Source of the DNA: DASUFI01 sp036274635
GTDB taxonomy: Bacteria; Planctomycetota; B15-G4
Reading direction: 5' to 3'
NCBI GenBank assembly: GCA_036274635.1
Contig: DASUFI010000088.1
Coordinates: 1 to 10,259, forward strand
Length of the DNA stretch: 10,259 nucleotides
Of the stretch, positions 1-8,982 are shown piece by piece (position 1 is the stretch's first letter; each line of letters begins with the position of its first letter). A program made the translations under genes and the position numbers. The notes under the pieces were generated by a model, which ran no database searches, had not been told where the DNA came from, and saw nothing but the letters and a program-made list of their open reading frames with translations.

Positions 1-36
1 GAATGCTCGGGCCATCCACCGGTCAGGAGCCGCGCG

Positions 37-1002
37 ATGAGCCACGACGTCGATTGCATTCGCCTGCTGAAGACACTCGTCCTGGCCGTCGGCTTCGCCG
101 CGTGCATCTCGGACGTGCGGGCGCAGGAGGGCGCGGCGCCGCCCGCCGCCGCGCCGCCGCAAGCCGCCACCGCGCCCGCGCCGTCGGCGCCGGCCGCCGA
201 CGCGCCCCACCGCGTGCTGTGGGAGGAAGGCATCAAGAACGCTTACCCGCGCTGGTCCCGCGACGGCACGCAGATCCTTTTCCAGTCCAACCGCAGCGGC
301 AACTGGCAGATCGAGGTCATGGACGCGGACGGCTCGCACCGCCGCGCGCTCACGCAGGACCCGTCCAACAACAACTTCCCGGATTGGGCGCCGGACAACG
401 CGCGGGTGGCCTTCGTCTCGGACCGCGACGGGAACGAGGACGTGTACGTGATGGATGCTGCCGGCGGCGAGGCGCGCAACCTCACGCGGAACCCGGCGCG
501 CGACATCCATCCCTACTGGTCGCAGGACGGCGCGCGCATCCTCTTCAGCTCGACGCGCGACGGCGAGCGCTTCCAGCTCTACGAGATGGCCGCGGACGGC
601 TCCGACCTGCGCCGGCTCGTCACGAGCGGCGACGACGACACTTGCTCACGCGTCTCGCCCGCGGGCGACCGCATCGTGTACCTGAGCAACCTGTCGGGCG
701 GCCACGACGACGTCATCGTGGCGCGGCGCGACGGGAGCCAACCCGTCGACGTGACCGACGACGCGCAGCCCGACGGCTGGCCCTGCTGGACGCCGGACGG
801 CGCGCACATCGTCTACGCCGCCGGCCCACCGGGCGCTTTCGCGCTGCGCAGCATGAAGCCCGACGGCAGCGAGCGGCGCCAGCTCACGCAGCCCGAAGCG
901 GGCTGGACGGACGCGCGCCCGTGCGTCTCGCCCGACGGCCGGCGCGTGGTCTTCAACCGCGACGACGAGCGGACGATCGGGATCCTCGTGCTCGAGCTGT
1001 GA
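37..1002 (+). CDS. Exported TolB-like six-bladed beta-propeller (PD40 repeats)
   Basis: The 321-residue protein starts at an ATG preceded by AGGAG at 25-29 with a 7-base spacer. Residues 1-29 form an export signal (Arg/Lys near the N-terminus, hydrophobic core, likely cleavage after VRA at 27-29). A Pro/Ala-rich linker follows to about residue 60. The rest is six PD40-type blades of the pattern W-S-x-D-G-x-x-I-x-F; the key aromatic or hydrophobic residue recurs at W73, W117, W161, V206, W251 and V297, a period of 44-46 residues. TolB has the same propeller preceded by a folded N-terminal domain, which is missing here, so this is TolB-like and probably not the Tol-Pal TolB itself. PD40 propellers usually bind proteins or glycans in the periplasm; the partner here is unknown. 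C23 follows F-A-A, so a lipoprotein signal is a weaker alternative. The family is sure, the role is not. Confidence 0.9.
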   Translation: MSHDVDCIRLLKTLVLAVGFAACISDVRAQEGAAPPAAAPPQAATAPAPSAPAADAPHRVLWEEGIKNAYPRWSRDGTQILFQSNRSGNWQIEVMDADGSHRRALTQDPSNNNFPDWAPDNARVAFVSDRDGNEDVYVMDAAGGEARNLTRNPARDIHPYWSQDGARILFSSTRDGERFQLYEMAADGSDLRRLVTSGDDDTCSRVSPAGDRIVYLSNLSGGHDDVIVARRDGSQPVDVTDDAQPDGWPCWTPDGAHIVYAAGPPGAFALRSMKPDGSERRQLTQPEAGWTDARPCVSPDGRRVVFNRDDERTIGILVLEL

Positions 1003-1259
1003 GCGAGGGCGCGCGCCGGACGAGCCGTCCGCTCGTTCACCTTCATCCAGCCTTGATCGAGGGGCTCGAGTCCGTGAAACGCGAAGATCGGGTTCCGTCT
1101 TGCACCAGCGCCGCTGCCAGCCCACGGAGCGACGCGATCGGCAACGAGCTCGGCGATCCCTGGTGACCGGCTGACGGGGCGTCTGCCTCAAGTTCGCGCG
1201 CGGGGCGTGCCGATGCCGGATGGCGAGAGATTCCCCCCTCGCCCGGTCCGGAGCCAACC
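1003..1259. other. Intergenic region between the propeller gene and the hybrid kinase gene
   Basis: No convincing gene is seen in these 257 bases. A small perfect hairpin lies at 1017-1031 (CGGACG, loop AGC, CGTCCG), shortly after the propeller stop; it is followed by a pyrimidine-rich stretch but not a T-run. A weak sigma70-like pair (TTGATC at 1053-1058 and TGAAAC at 1075-1080, 16-base spacer) is the best promoter candidate I found for the downstream kinase. It matches the consensus poorly, so this is only a note of where to look. Confidence 0.3.
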
Positions 1260-3077
<1,818 letters not shown>

Positions 3078-3086
3078 GCCGACGCG

Positions 3087-3102
3087 CGGCGCAACCGCGC
3101 CG
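3087..3102. other. GC-rich hairpin after the hybrid kinase gene
   Basis: This is a perfect six-base-pair inverted repeat (CGGCGC, loop AACC, GCGCCG) ten bases after the kinase stop and about 80 bases before the next start. It has the right place for a transcript end or an RNA-stabilising hairpin, but there is no T-run after it. The surrounding composition makes short GC stems common by chance. Confidence 0.2.
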
Positions 3103-3181
3103 TTGACGGCGCGCCCCGGCCGGCATGCAATGGCGGCGTGCCCGATCCCTCCCTCCTCCGCCCTGGCGCGCTGACGGCCGC

Positions 3182-4348
3182 ATGAACCTGGCCCAGATCA
3201 TCGCCACCGCCGCGCGGCGCGGCGCCAGCGACGTGCACGTGGCTGCCGGCCAGCCCATCGTGCTGCGCGTGCGCGGCGAGCTGGTGCTGCTGGACGGCGA
3301 GCCGTCGCCGACACCCGCGGCCACCGAGGCGATGGCCCGCGCGCTGCTGCGCGAGGACGAGTGGGAGTCCTGCGTGACGCGTGGCTCGGCGGACAAGGCG
3401 CTGACGCTGGAGGGCGCGCGCTGCCGCATCAACGTGCTGCACAGCGGCGGCCACGTGGGCCTGGCCGTGCGCCTGCTGCCCGGCGACGAGGTCAGCGTGC
3501 GCTCGCTCAACCTGCACCCGGACCTGCGCAAGCTGGTCGAGCCCACGCACGGCCTGGTCATTGTGAGCGGGCCGACGGGCTGCGGCAAGTCGTCCACGCT
3601 GGCGGCGCTGGTGCAGGAGATCAACCGCACGCGCGCGCGGCACATCGTCACCATCGAGCAGCCGGTCGAGTTCGATCTGGTGCCGGCGCACGCCTTCATC
3701 CGCCAGCGCGAGGTGGGGCGCGACACGCCCTCCTTCGCGCAGGGCGTGGTGGACGCGATGCGCGAGGACATCGACGTGCTGGCCGTGGGCGAGATGCGCG
3801 AGCGCGAGACCATGCGCCTCACCCTGGACGCCTGCGAGACGGGCCACCTCGTGCTGGCCACCATGCACAGCGGCACGGCGGTGGAGGCCCTGCAGCGGGT
3901 GGTCTCGGCCTTCCCGGCCGAGGAGCAGCCGTCGGTGTGCGCGCAGCTGGCGGACGTGCTTCTCGCCGTGGTGACGCAGCACCTGGTGTGGCGCGACGAT
4001 CCGGGCCTGCGCGTGCCGGAGTGCGAGGTGCTGCTGGCCACGACGCCCGTGAAGGCCGTGCTGCGCCAGGGGCAGATGTTCAAGCTGGGCCAGATCCTCG
4101 AGACGGGCTCGCGCCAGGGCATGTGGACGCTGCCGCGCTACCGCGAGTGGCTGGACAGCCGCACGGAGTGGGTGATGCCGGCGCCCGTCCATGCGCAGCC
4201 CGAGCCGCGTCGCGACGCGGGCCCGCCACGCGCGCCGGCCGCCGCCCCGCAGCGCGCGTCGCCTCCGGGCGAGGACGTCATCGTGATCCGGCCCGAGAAA
4301 GGCACCGTGGCCGACATCCTTTCGGAACTGGACAAGGACCCGCCCTGA
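3182..4348 (+). CDS. pilT: PilT-like type IV pilus retraction ATPase with proline-rich C-terminal tail
   Basis: This is a secretion/pilus ATPase of the PilT family, expected as a cytoplasmic hexamer that powers pilus disassembly. I chose the ATG at 3182 (388 residues) because PilT homology begins there (RRGASDVHV near the N-terminus). An in-frame ATG at 3125 would add 19 unrelated residues. No clear ribosome site precedes 3182. Motifs: Walker A GPTGCGKS at 130-137 with K136; Asp box TIEQPVEF with E159 and E163; a block REVGRDTPSF; Walker B with E204 (AVGEMRE); His box with H222 and H229 (GHLVLATMHS). Oddities are Q160 where PilT normally has Asp (TIEDP) and a divergent version (about PVKAVLRQ) of the AIRNLIRE motif needed for retraction. 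After about residue 335 comes a Pro/Ala/Arg tail ending in a short acidic helix-like peptide. The stop overlaps the next start by one base. The family is sure; whether it is the main PilT or a paralogue cannot be told. Confidence 0.9.
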   Translation: MNLAQIIATAARRGASDVHVAAGQPIVLRVRGELVLLDGEPSPTPAATEAMARALLREDEWESCVTRGSADKALTLEGARCRINVLHSGGHVGLAVRLLPGDEVSVRSLNLHPDLRKLVEPTHGLVIVSGPTGCGKSSTLAALVQEINRTRARHIVTIEQPVEFDLVPAHAFIRQREVGRDTPSFAQGVVDAMREDIDVLAVGEMRERETMRLTLDACETGHLVLATMHSGTAVEALQRVVSAFPAEEQPSVCAQLADVLLAVVTQHLVWRDDPGLRVPECEVLLATTPVKAVLRQGQMFKLGQILETGSRQGMWTLPRYREWLDSRTEWVMPAPVHAQPEPRRDAGPPRAPAAAPQRASPPGEDVIVIRPEKGTVADILSELDKDPP

Positions 4349-4350
4349 TG
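4334..4350 (+). promoter_or_regulatory. Ribosome binding site and overlapping stop/start (TGATG) joining two genes
   Basis: AAGGA at 4334-4338 lies inside the end of the PilT-like gene, nine bases before an ATG at 4348. The TGA stop of the PilT-like gene is at 4346-4348 and shares its last base with that ATG. This arrangement decides the start of the downstream gene and suggests translational coupling. The same reading frame is open for about 990 bases further upstream, but that stretch is out of frame with the PilT-like protein and is not coding. Confidence 0.75.
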
Positions 4351-6543
4351 CGCCTGCTCGTGCTGCTCCTCGCCGTCGCCGCGGCCGCCGCCGCGCAGGA
4401 CGCGCCCGCTCCGCCGCCGGCGCCCGCGCCGCAGGTCGCCCGCCCGCGCCCCGACCGCGAGAAGACCTGGCCCGCGCCCACCGCCGAGGACTGGGCCAAG
4501 CCCTGCCTCATCGAGTGGCAGCGCAGCTGGTACGACGCGCAGGCCGTGAGCAAGGCCACCGGCAAGCCCATCCTCGTGTGCATCAACATGGACGGCGAGG
4601 TGGCCAGCGAGCACTACGCCGGCGTGCGCTACAGGCAGCCCGAGATCGCGAAGCTGTACGACCAGTACGTGTGCGTCATCGCCTCGGTCTACCGCCACAA
4701 CCCGCGCGACTACGACGAGCAGGGGCACCGCATCCTGTGCCCGCGCTTCGGGTCGGTGACGTGCGGCGAGCACATCGCCATCGAGCCCTGGGTGCACGAC
4801 CGCTTCATGGACGGGCAGCGCATCGCGCCGCGGCACATCGGCGTGGACGAGGCCGGCGGCGAGAAGGAGATGTACGACGTCTTCTACGCCTGGAGCACGG
4901 AGGCGGTCTTCGACCCGATCCGCAAGGGCGTGGAGAGCTGGCCGGCGACGAAGCCCAACTCGCACCCGGAGAGCTCGCCCATCGAGCTGCTCTCCAGCCG
5001 CGACAACCTCGACCGCGTCGAGGTCGAGACGGCCTACGGCGACGGCAACCGCGAGCAGCGGCGCGCGCTGCTCGAGGTGGTGGTCGCGCGCACCGACGAG
5101 CCGCCGCTCGACGTGCTGCGCCTCGCGCTGCGCGATCCCGACCCGGACCTCGCGCGCCTCGCGCGGCAGGCGCTGGTGCGCTCCACCTACCCCGGCGCCA
5201 TCGACCTGCTCACCGAGGCGCTGGCCCAGCCGCTCGAGCCGCAGGAGCGCGAGGACCTGCTCGCCGCGCTGGTGCGGCTGGGCCAGGAGTTCCCGCGGGC
5301 GAAGACGCTGTCCGTGGCCTACCGCGGGCTGGCGGACGCGGCGTCCGTCGTGGACGAGGAGGCCTGGACGCGGGCGCTGGCCTCACCGGGCCCGTCGGCC
5401 TCCGAGCGCGCGGCGCGCGAGGCGCGGCTCGCGCAGCAGGACGCCATCCTCGCCGGCGACGACGCGCACGCACAGCTGGAGCTGGCCGAGGCGCTGCTGG
5501 CGCAGGCCGCCGCCGAGCCCGACGCGCAGGCCGCGCGCTACGTGGCCATGGACGCGCAGCGCGCGGCGCAGGCCGCGGCGCGCCTCGGCGTCGACGACGC
5601 GCGCGAGCACGCCGCGCTGGCGCTGGCCGCCTACGACCTCGGCGATCTCGACACGGCCCTCACGCAGGCGGCCTCCGCGGGCGGCGTGGTGCCGGCGGAC
5701 GCGGCCGGGAAGAACGGCCTCGCGCTGCTGTGGCTCTTCGCGCGCTCGCGGCAGCAGGCCATCGCGCAGGCCTCGCTGGCGCAGCGCGACTGGCCGGCCA
5801 GCTGGCTGGCCGACGTCCATGCCGCCTACGACGTTCTCGCGCGCCACCCGTTGGGCGACGACTCGCAGGCCGTCATGCACTACGACTTCCTCAAGTGGTT
5901 CGGTGCGACGGCCGCCGCGAGTGAGGTGCTCGACGCCGGCATCGCGCGCTTCCCGGCCTCGTCCGCGCTGCACGACCGCCTGCGTGCGCGGCTGCTCGAC
6001 ACACGCGGCGCCGCGGGGCTCGAGGGCTGGTACGAGGAGCGCCTGCGCGACCCGTCGGCGCCCCCCAGCCTCGAGCGCTTCGCCGGCTACGCCTCGCTGG
6101 TGGCGGCCGAGAACCTGCGCCGCGCCGGCCGCCCGGACGACGCGCTCGCGGCCTACGACCGCGGCATCGCGCACTACGAGCGCAGCCTCGCGCTCGAGCC
6201 CGCGGGCAGCGCCGACGCCGACCACTACGTGGCCCTGGCGCTGGCGGGCCGCGCGCGCCTGGCCTTCGAGCGCGGCGACGACGCGCGCGCCGTCGACCAG
6301 CTGCTCGCGTCCTTCGGGCGCAAGCCCGGCGCCGCCGGCACGCTGGATGGCCTGAACATCTCGCCCGTGGACACGGCGCGCCTCGTGCTCGCGCGCGTGC
6401 GCGACCGCGGGCCGGCCGAGCTGGCGACGCAGCTCGAGACGGCGCTGGCGCAGCTCGATCCGGAGTTGCTGCAGCTGCCGGCCTACGAGCGCGGCGAGCC
6501 GGGCGAGCCGGGCTCGCGCGCGGGCGCGCCGCAGGGTCGCTGA
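4348..6543 (+). CDS. Exported protein with thioredoxin-like N-terminal region, HEAT-like and TPR-like repeats
   Basis: The protein has 731 residues. A signal peptide covers residues 1-16 (hydrophobic Leu/Val/Ala core, cleavage near AAA-Q17), followed by a Pro/Ala linker to about 35. Residues about 55-120 read like a thioredoxin-fold entry: a Trp-rich helix start (W61), a helix, then KPILVCINMDG (73-83) as the central strand. The site where thioredoxins carry CxxC reads DGEVASEHY instead, so redox catalysis there is unlikely. Two further cysteines, C131 and C139, could form a disulfide. Residues about 232-312 look like HEAT-type helical pairs. The C-terminal half is alpha-helical and Ala/Leu/Asp-rich with TPR-like pieces (around 428, 589 and 631). 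I recognise no named family. The layout suggests a periplasmic scaffold or chaperone-like protein. Overlap with the PilT-like gene implies co-expression, although the two proteins would sit on opposite sides of the inner membrane. The gene is real; its function is not assigned. Confidence 0.85.
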   Translation: MRLLVLLLAVAAAAAAQDAPAPPPAPAPQVARPRPDREKTWPAPTAEDWAKPCLIEWQRSWYDAQAVSKATGKPILVCINMDGEVASEHYAGVRYRQPEIAKLYDQYVCVIASVYRHNPRDYDEQGHRILCPRFGSVTCGEHIAIEPWVHDRFMDGQRIAPRHIGVDEAGGEKEMYDVFYAWSTEAVFDPIRKGVESWPATKPNSHPESSPIELLSSRDNLDRVEVETAYGDGNREQRRALLEVVVARTDEPPLDVLRLALRDPDPDLARLARQALVRSTYPGAIDLLTEALAQPLEPQEREDLLAALVRLGQEFPRAKTLSVAYRGLADAASVVDEEAWTRALASPGPSASERAAREARLAQQDAILAGDDAHAQLELAEALLAQAAAEPDAQAARYVAMDAQRAAQAAARLGVDDAREHAALALAAYDLGDLDTALTQAASAGGVVPADAAGKNGLALLWLFARSRQQAIAQASLAQRDWPASWLADVHAAYDVLARHPLGDDSQAVMHYDFLKWFGATAAASEVLDAGIARFPASSALHDRLRARLLDTRGAAGLEGWYEERLRDPSAPPSLERFAGYASLVAAENLRRAGRPDDALAAYDRGIAHYERSLALEPAGSADADHYVALALAGRARLAFERGDDARAVDQLLASFGRKPGAAGTLDGLNISPVDTARLVLARVRDRGPAELATQLETALAQLDPELLQLPAYERGEPGEPGSRAGAPQGR

Positions 6544-6556
6544 GCCGCCGCGCGCG

Positions 6557-8854
6557 CTATTTGACCGGCGGCGCCGCCGGTGCGGGAGCCGGCGTCGCAG
6601 CCTCGGCCGGCGCCTGCGGCGCGGCCATCGCGGCCTGCTCCTCCTCGGTCAGCTTGCGGCTGCCCAGCGAGAAGCCCAGCTTTTCGTGGAAGGCCGTGCC
6701 GGGCCGCGTCCAGTCGTACAGCCAGCCGTGCGCGGGATCTCCGAGGAAGCTGTAGATGAAGGCCACGATGACGACGACCAGGAGCAGCCTCGGCCACGGG
6801 CTGGGCTTGTCGGCGTACGGGTCCGCGCCGGCCGTCTTCGATCCGGGGGGCAGCTTGGCCACCTCGGTCAGCGACTCGCCGAAGCGCACGCTCAGCTTGA
6901 CGCGCCCGTTCACGGCCCAGCCGTTGGCGTCGAGGATCGGGCCCATGTTGCGCTGGCGCAGCTTGAGCCAGGCGATCACCATGAACGGGCCCGAGATCAG
7001 CAGCATCAGGCCGAGCAGGGCGAGGATGATGATCCAGAACGGCAGGCTGAAGAGGCCCGCGGCGTAGCCGATGAGCGTGGCGATCAGCGTGCCGATGGCG
7101 CCGAAGGCCACGCCCAGCGCGGCCACCGTGCCGACGTCGATCTTCTTCGGCTCGGGCGGGGGCGTGGCGGGCTTGCCGGCGTCGGCGGTGGACTGCGAGA
7201 CGGCGGCCAGCTTGGCGTCCGACTCGGCGCTCGAGGCCGCGGCGCGCTTGGCCACCAGCTCGTCGATGAGGCGCACGGCCTTCTTGTAGGGCGCCCAGAA
7301 GGCCTGGCGCACGCTGATCGGGTTCTCGACCACCTTGGTGATGGTCGCGTCCCAGTCGCGGCCCTTGCGGTCGAAGAACAGGCCGTTGCGCCCGACCATG
7401 AGGTAGTCGGAGTCGCCGCCGGTGAAGGCGGCCACGATCTGCAGCTTCTCGCCCGAGGGGCGCGTGCAGTCGCAGTAGGCGAGGTAGGCCTTGGACATGC
7501 CGGCCAGCGCCGCGTGGCGCGCCGGGTCGTCGACGCGCAGGCACAGCTCGCAGGCGCGCGCGTCGAGGTACAGCGTGCCGGCCTGGAAGATGGCCTTGCG
7601 CTCGCCGCTGTAGAAGTCGTCGAAGCTCACGAAGTTGAGCAGCAGGCGATAGAAGTCGCGGTGCAGGCGCACGAGCTGCTCGACCTGCGCGATGCCCTGC
7701 GCCTCCTTCTCCAGCGCCTTGTCCCTGGCGATGAGGTCGGCGATGGCCTTGCGCGACGGGCCGGCGAGGATCTCGCGCACGCGCGCCGGGGGCAGCCCGG
7801 CGACGGCCGCGGTCGGCCGGCTGGCCATCCAGGCCTCGTAGGGCGCGAGCCTGGCCACCAGGGCGGACCAGTCCGCGGCAGTGAGCGCGGTCTTGTCCTT
7901 GCCGGCGAGCGGCGCGACCACGGCCGTGCGCAGCGTCTCGAGCGCGGCCGCCCACGCGGGGTTCACGCCGGTGGTCAGCGAGAGCGGCTGGCCCGGCCGC
8001 ACGCGCGCGAGCGGGAAGCCGGCCACCTCCTGCGCCGTGATGGTCATGTCCGCGGCCGCGACGCCCAGGTACTCGGCCTCGCTGCGGTTCACGGCCTCCA
8101 GCGCGCGCTCGTCGAACTCGGCCAGCCGCGAGCGCGCGAACCAGTCGTCCACCTTGGCGCGCACGGCCTGCACGGCGGCCGCGGCGGCGGCCGTGGCCTC
8201 GCCCAGCGGGCGCAGCGCCGGATCCGACTCGCCGCGCGCGACCCACGCCTCGCAGGCCGCGAGCTGGGTGAAGAAGTCATCCAGCCGCGCCTGGTCTATG
8301 CCCGGCTGGCCGCTGCGGTCGGGCAGCGAGCCGCAGCAGGCGAGGATGTCCTCGATGACCTTGCGGGTGGGCTCGTCGTCCGCCGCGTTGGCGGGCAGGA
8401 TGCCGTCGCCGTTGAAGCGCGTCTGCGCGAAGATGCGCGCGGTGTCGGACACGTCGGCCAGCGAGATGGCGGCGCTGCTGCCCTTGCCCAGGTCCTTGAG
8501 GATCTGCCGTGCCGACGCCAGCACGGCGCGGCCGGCGTCGGTCGAATCGTCGATCTGCGCCAGCGGCAGCTCCCCGGTACCGGCCTTGATCGCGGCCAGG
8601 TCCTTCAGCCGCTCGTCGCACCAGCCCACCGCCGCGAGGATCTCCGGCGCGCGCACGCGGCCGTCCTTGTCGGTGTCGATGAGCGCGAGCGTGCGCTCGT
8701 CGAATTCCAGGCCCTTGACCGGGCAGGCCAGCGCGGCCCAGAGCTTCAGGTCCAGCTCGTCCAGGCGCGCCAGGTCCTCGGCCGTGTCGAGGCGCACCTG
8801 GTCGAAGCCGCCGGCGCGCGCGAAGCGCCAGGTGTGGGTGGGGGTGGGTGACAC
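6557..8854 (-). CDS. EF-hand membrane protein of unknown function, three C-terminal membrane segments
   Basis: I chose the GTG at 8854 (765 residues) because GGAGG lies six bases upstream; an in-frame ATG at 8989 would add 45 Arg-rich residues with no matching signal. There is no signal peptide. A perfect EF-hand calcium loop, DTDKDGRVRAPE, spans residues 60-71 (ligands D60, D62, D64, E71). A degenerate second one (FNGDGILP) is near 147-154. The long middle part is helical and has a cysteine cluster, C435-E-L-C438 and C461-D-C463. Near the C-terminus come hydrophobic segments at about 577-600, 606-628 and 687-705; the block between the second and third contains MGPILDANGWAVNGR. I associate this architecture with uncharacterised EF-hand proteins in planctomycete-like bacteria, but that is memory and not a search. 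If the N-terminus is cytoplasmic, the EF-hand would sense or buffer ions inside the cell. It converges with the upstream plus-strand block. Reaction and partners are unknown. Confidence 0.9.
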   Translation of the reverse strand: MSPTPTHTWRFARAGGFDQVRLDTAEDLARLDELDLKLWAALACPVKGLEFDERTLALIDTDKDGRVRAPEILAAVGWCDERLKDLAAIKAGTGELPLAQIDDSTDAGRAVLASARQILKDLGKGSSAAISLADVSDTARIFAQTRFNGDGILPANAADDEPTRKVIEDILACCGSLPDRSGQPGIDQARLDDFFTQLAACEAWVARGESDPALRPLGEATAAAAAAVQAVRAKVDDWFARSRLAEFDERALEAVNRSEAEYLGVAAADMTITAQEVAGFPLARVRPGQPLSLTTGVNPAWAAALETLRTAVVAPLAGKDKTALTAADWSALVARLAPYEAWMASRPTAAVAGLPPARVREILAGPSRKAIADLIARDKALEKEAQGIAQVEQLVRLHRDFYRLLLNFVSFDDFYSGERKAIFQAGTLYLDARACELCLRVDDPARHAALAGMSKAYLAYCDCTRPSGEKLQIVAAFTGGDSDYLMVGRNGLFFDRKGRDWDATITKVVENPISVRQAFWAPYKKAVRLIDELVAKRAAASSAESDAKLAAVSQSTADAGKPATPPPEPKKIDVGTVAALGVAFGAIGTLIATLIGYAAGLFSLPFWIIILALLGLMLLISGPFMVIAWLKLRQRNMGPILDANGWAVNGRVKLSVRFGESLTEVAKLPPGSKTAGADPYADKPSPWPRLLLVVVIVAFIYSFLGDPAHGWLYDWTRPGTAFHEKLGFSLGSRKLTEEEQAAMAAPQAPAEAATPAPAPAAPPVK

Positions 8855-8860
8855 GGATCG

Positions 8861-8865
8861 CCTCC
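8861..8865 (-). promoter_or_regulatory. Ribosome binding site of the EF-hand protein gene
   Basis: On the minus strand GGAGG is followed by six bases and then GTG at 8854. This strong Shine-Dalgarno match fixes the start at the GTG rather than at the in-frame ATG 135 bases upstream. Confidence 0.8.
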
Positions 8866-8890
8866 GCGCCCGGTCAGCAGGCGGACGAAC

Positions 8891-8920
8891 ATTCGACCGA
8901 TCCGGCCCGAGCGCTGTCCA
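8891..8920 (-). promoter_or_regulatory. Possible sigma70-type promoter for the EF-hand protein gene
   Basis: Reading the minus strand, TGGACA (8920-8915, five of six matches to TTGACA) is followed after 18 bases by TCGAAT (8896-8891, four of six matches to TATAAT). The predicted start would lie about 30 bases before the GTG. It lies just downstream of the putative sodC terminator, which is where an independent promoter is expected. This is consensus matching by eye in a GC-rich genome whose promoter rules are unknown. Confidence 0.3.
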
Positions 8921-8942
8921 GTGTTCGCGCCGGGCGCCCCGG

Positions 8943-8982
8943 AAAACGGTGCTGGCGCGCCCGGTCGCCCGGACGCGCCAGC
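8943..8982 (-). terminator. Rho-independent-type terminator after sodC
   Basis: Two nine-base arms, GCTGGCGCG at 8951-8959 and CGCGCCAGC at 8974-8982, form a perfect stem. The loop can itself fold (CCGG, loop GCGA, CCGG on the minus strand). On the minus strand the stem is followed by ACCG and then a run of four T (8946-8943), which is rare in this GC-rich DNA. It begins 55 bases past the sodC stop. The T-run is short and spaced four bases from the stem, so termination may be partial. Confidence 0.6.

Noticed and set aside
1017..1031. Hairpin CGGACG-AGC-CGTCCG as a terminator of the propeller gene
   Set aside because: The stem is only six base pairs and no T-run follows. Such stems are expected often at this GC content, so I describe it only as part of the intergenic region.
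3361..4347. In-frame open stretch extending the 731-residue exported protein upstream by about 330 codons
   Set aside because: It runs out of frame through the PilT-like gene, which has all family motifs. The upstream stretch is Arg/Gly/Ala-rich nonsense, and a signal peptide with a ribosome site begins exactly at 4348.
6485..6510. Inverted repeat near the end of the 731-residue gene (CGAGCC G GGCTCG)
   Set aside because: It lies inside codons for a Gly-Glu-Pro repeat, has no T-run and is explained by the coding repeat.
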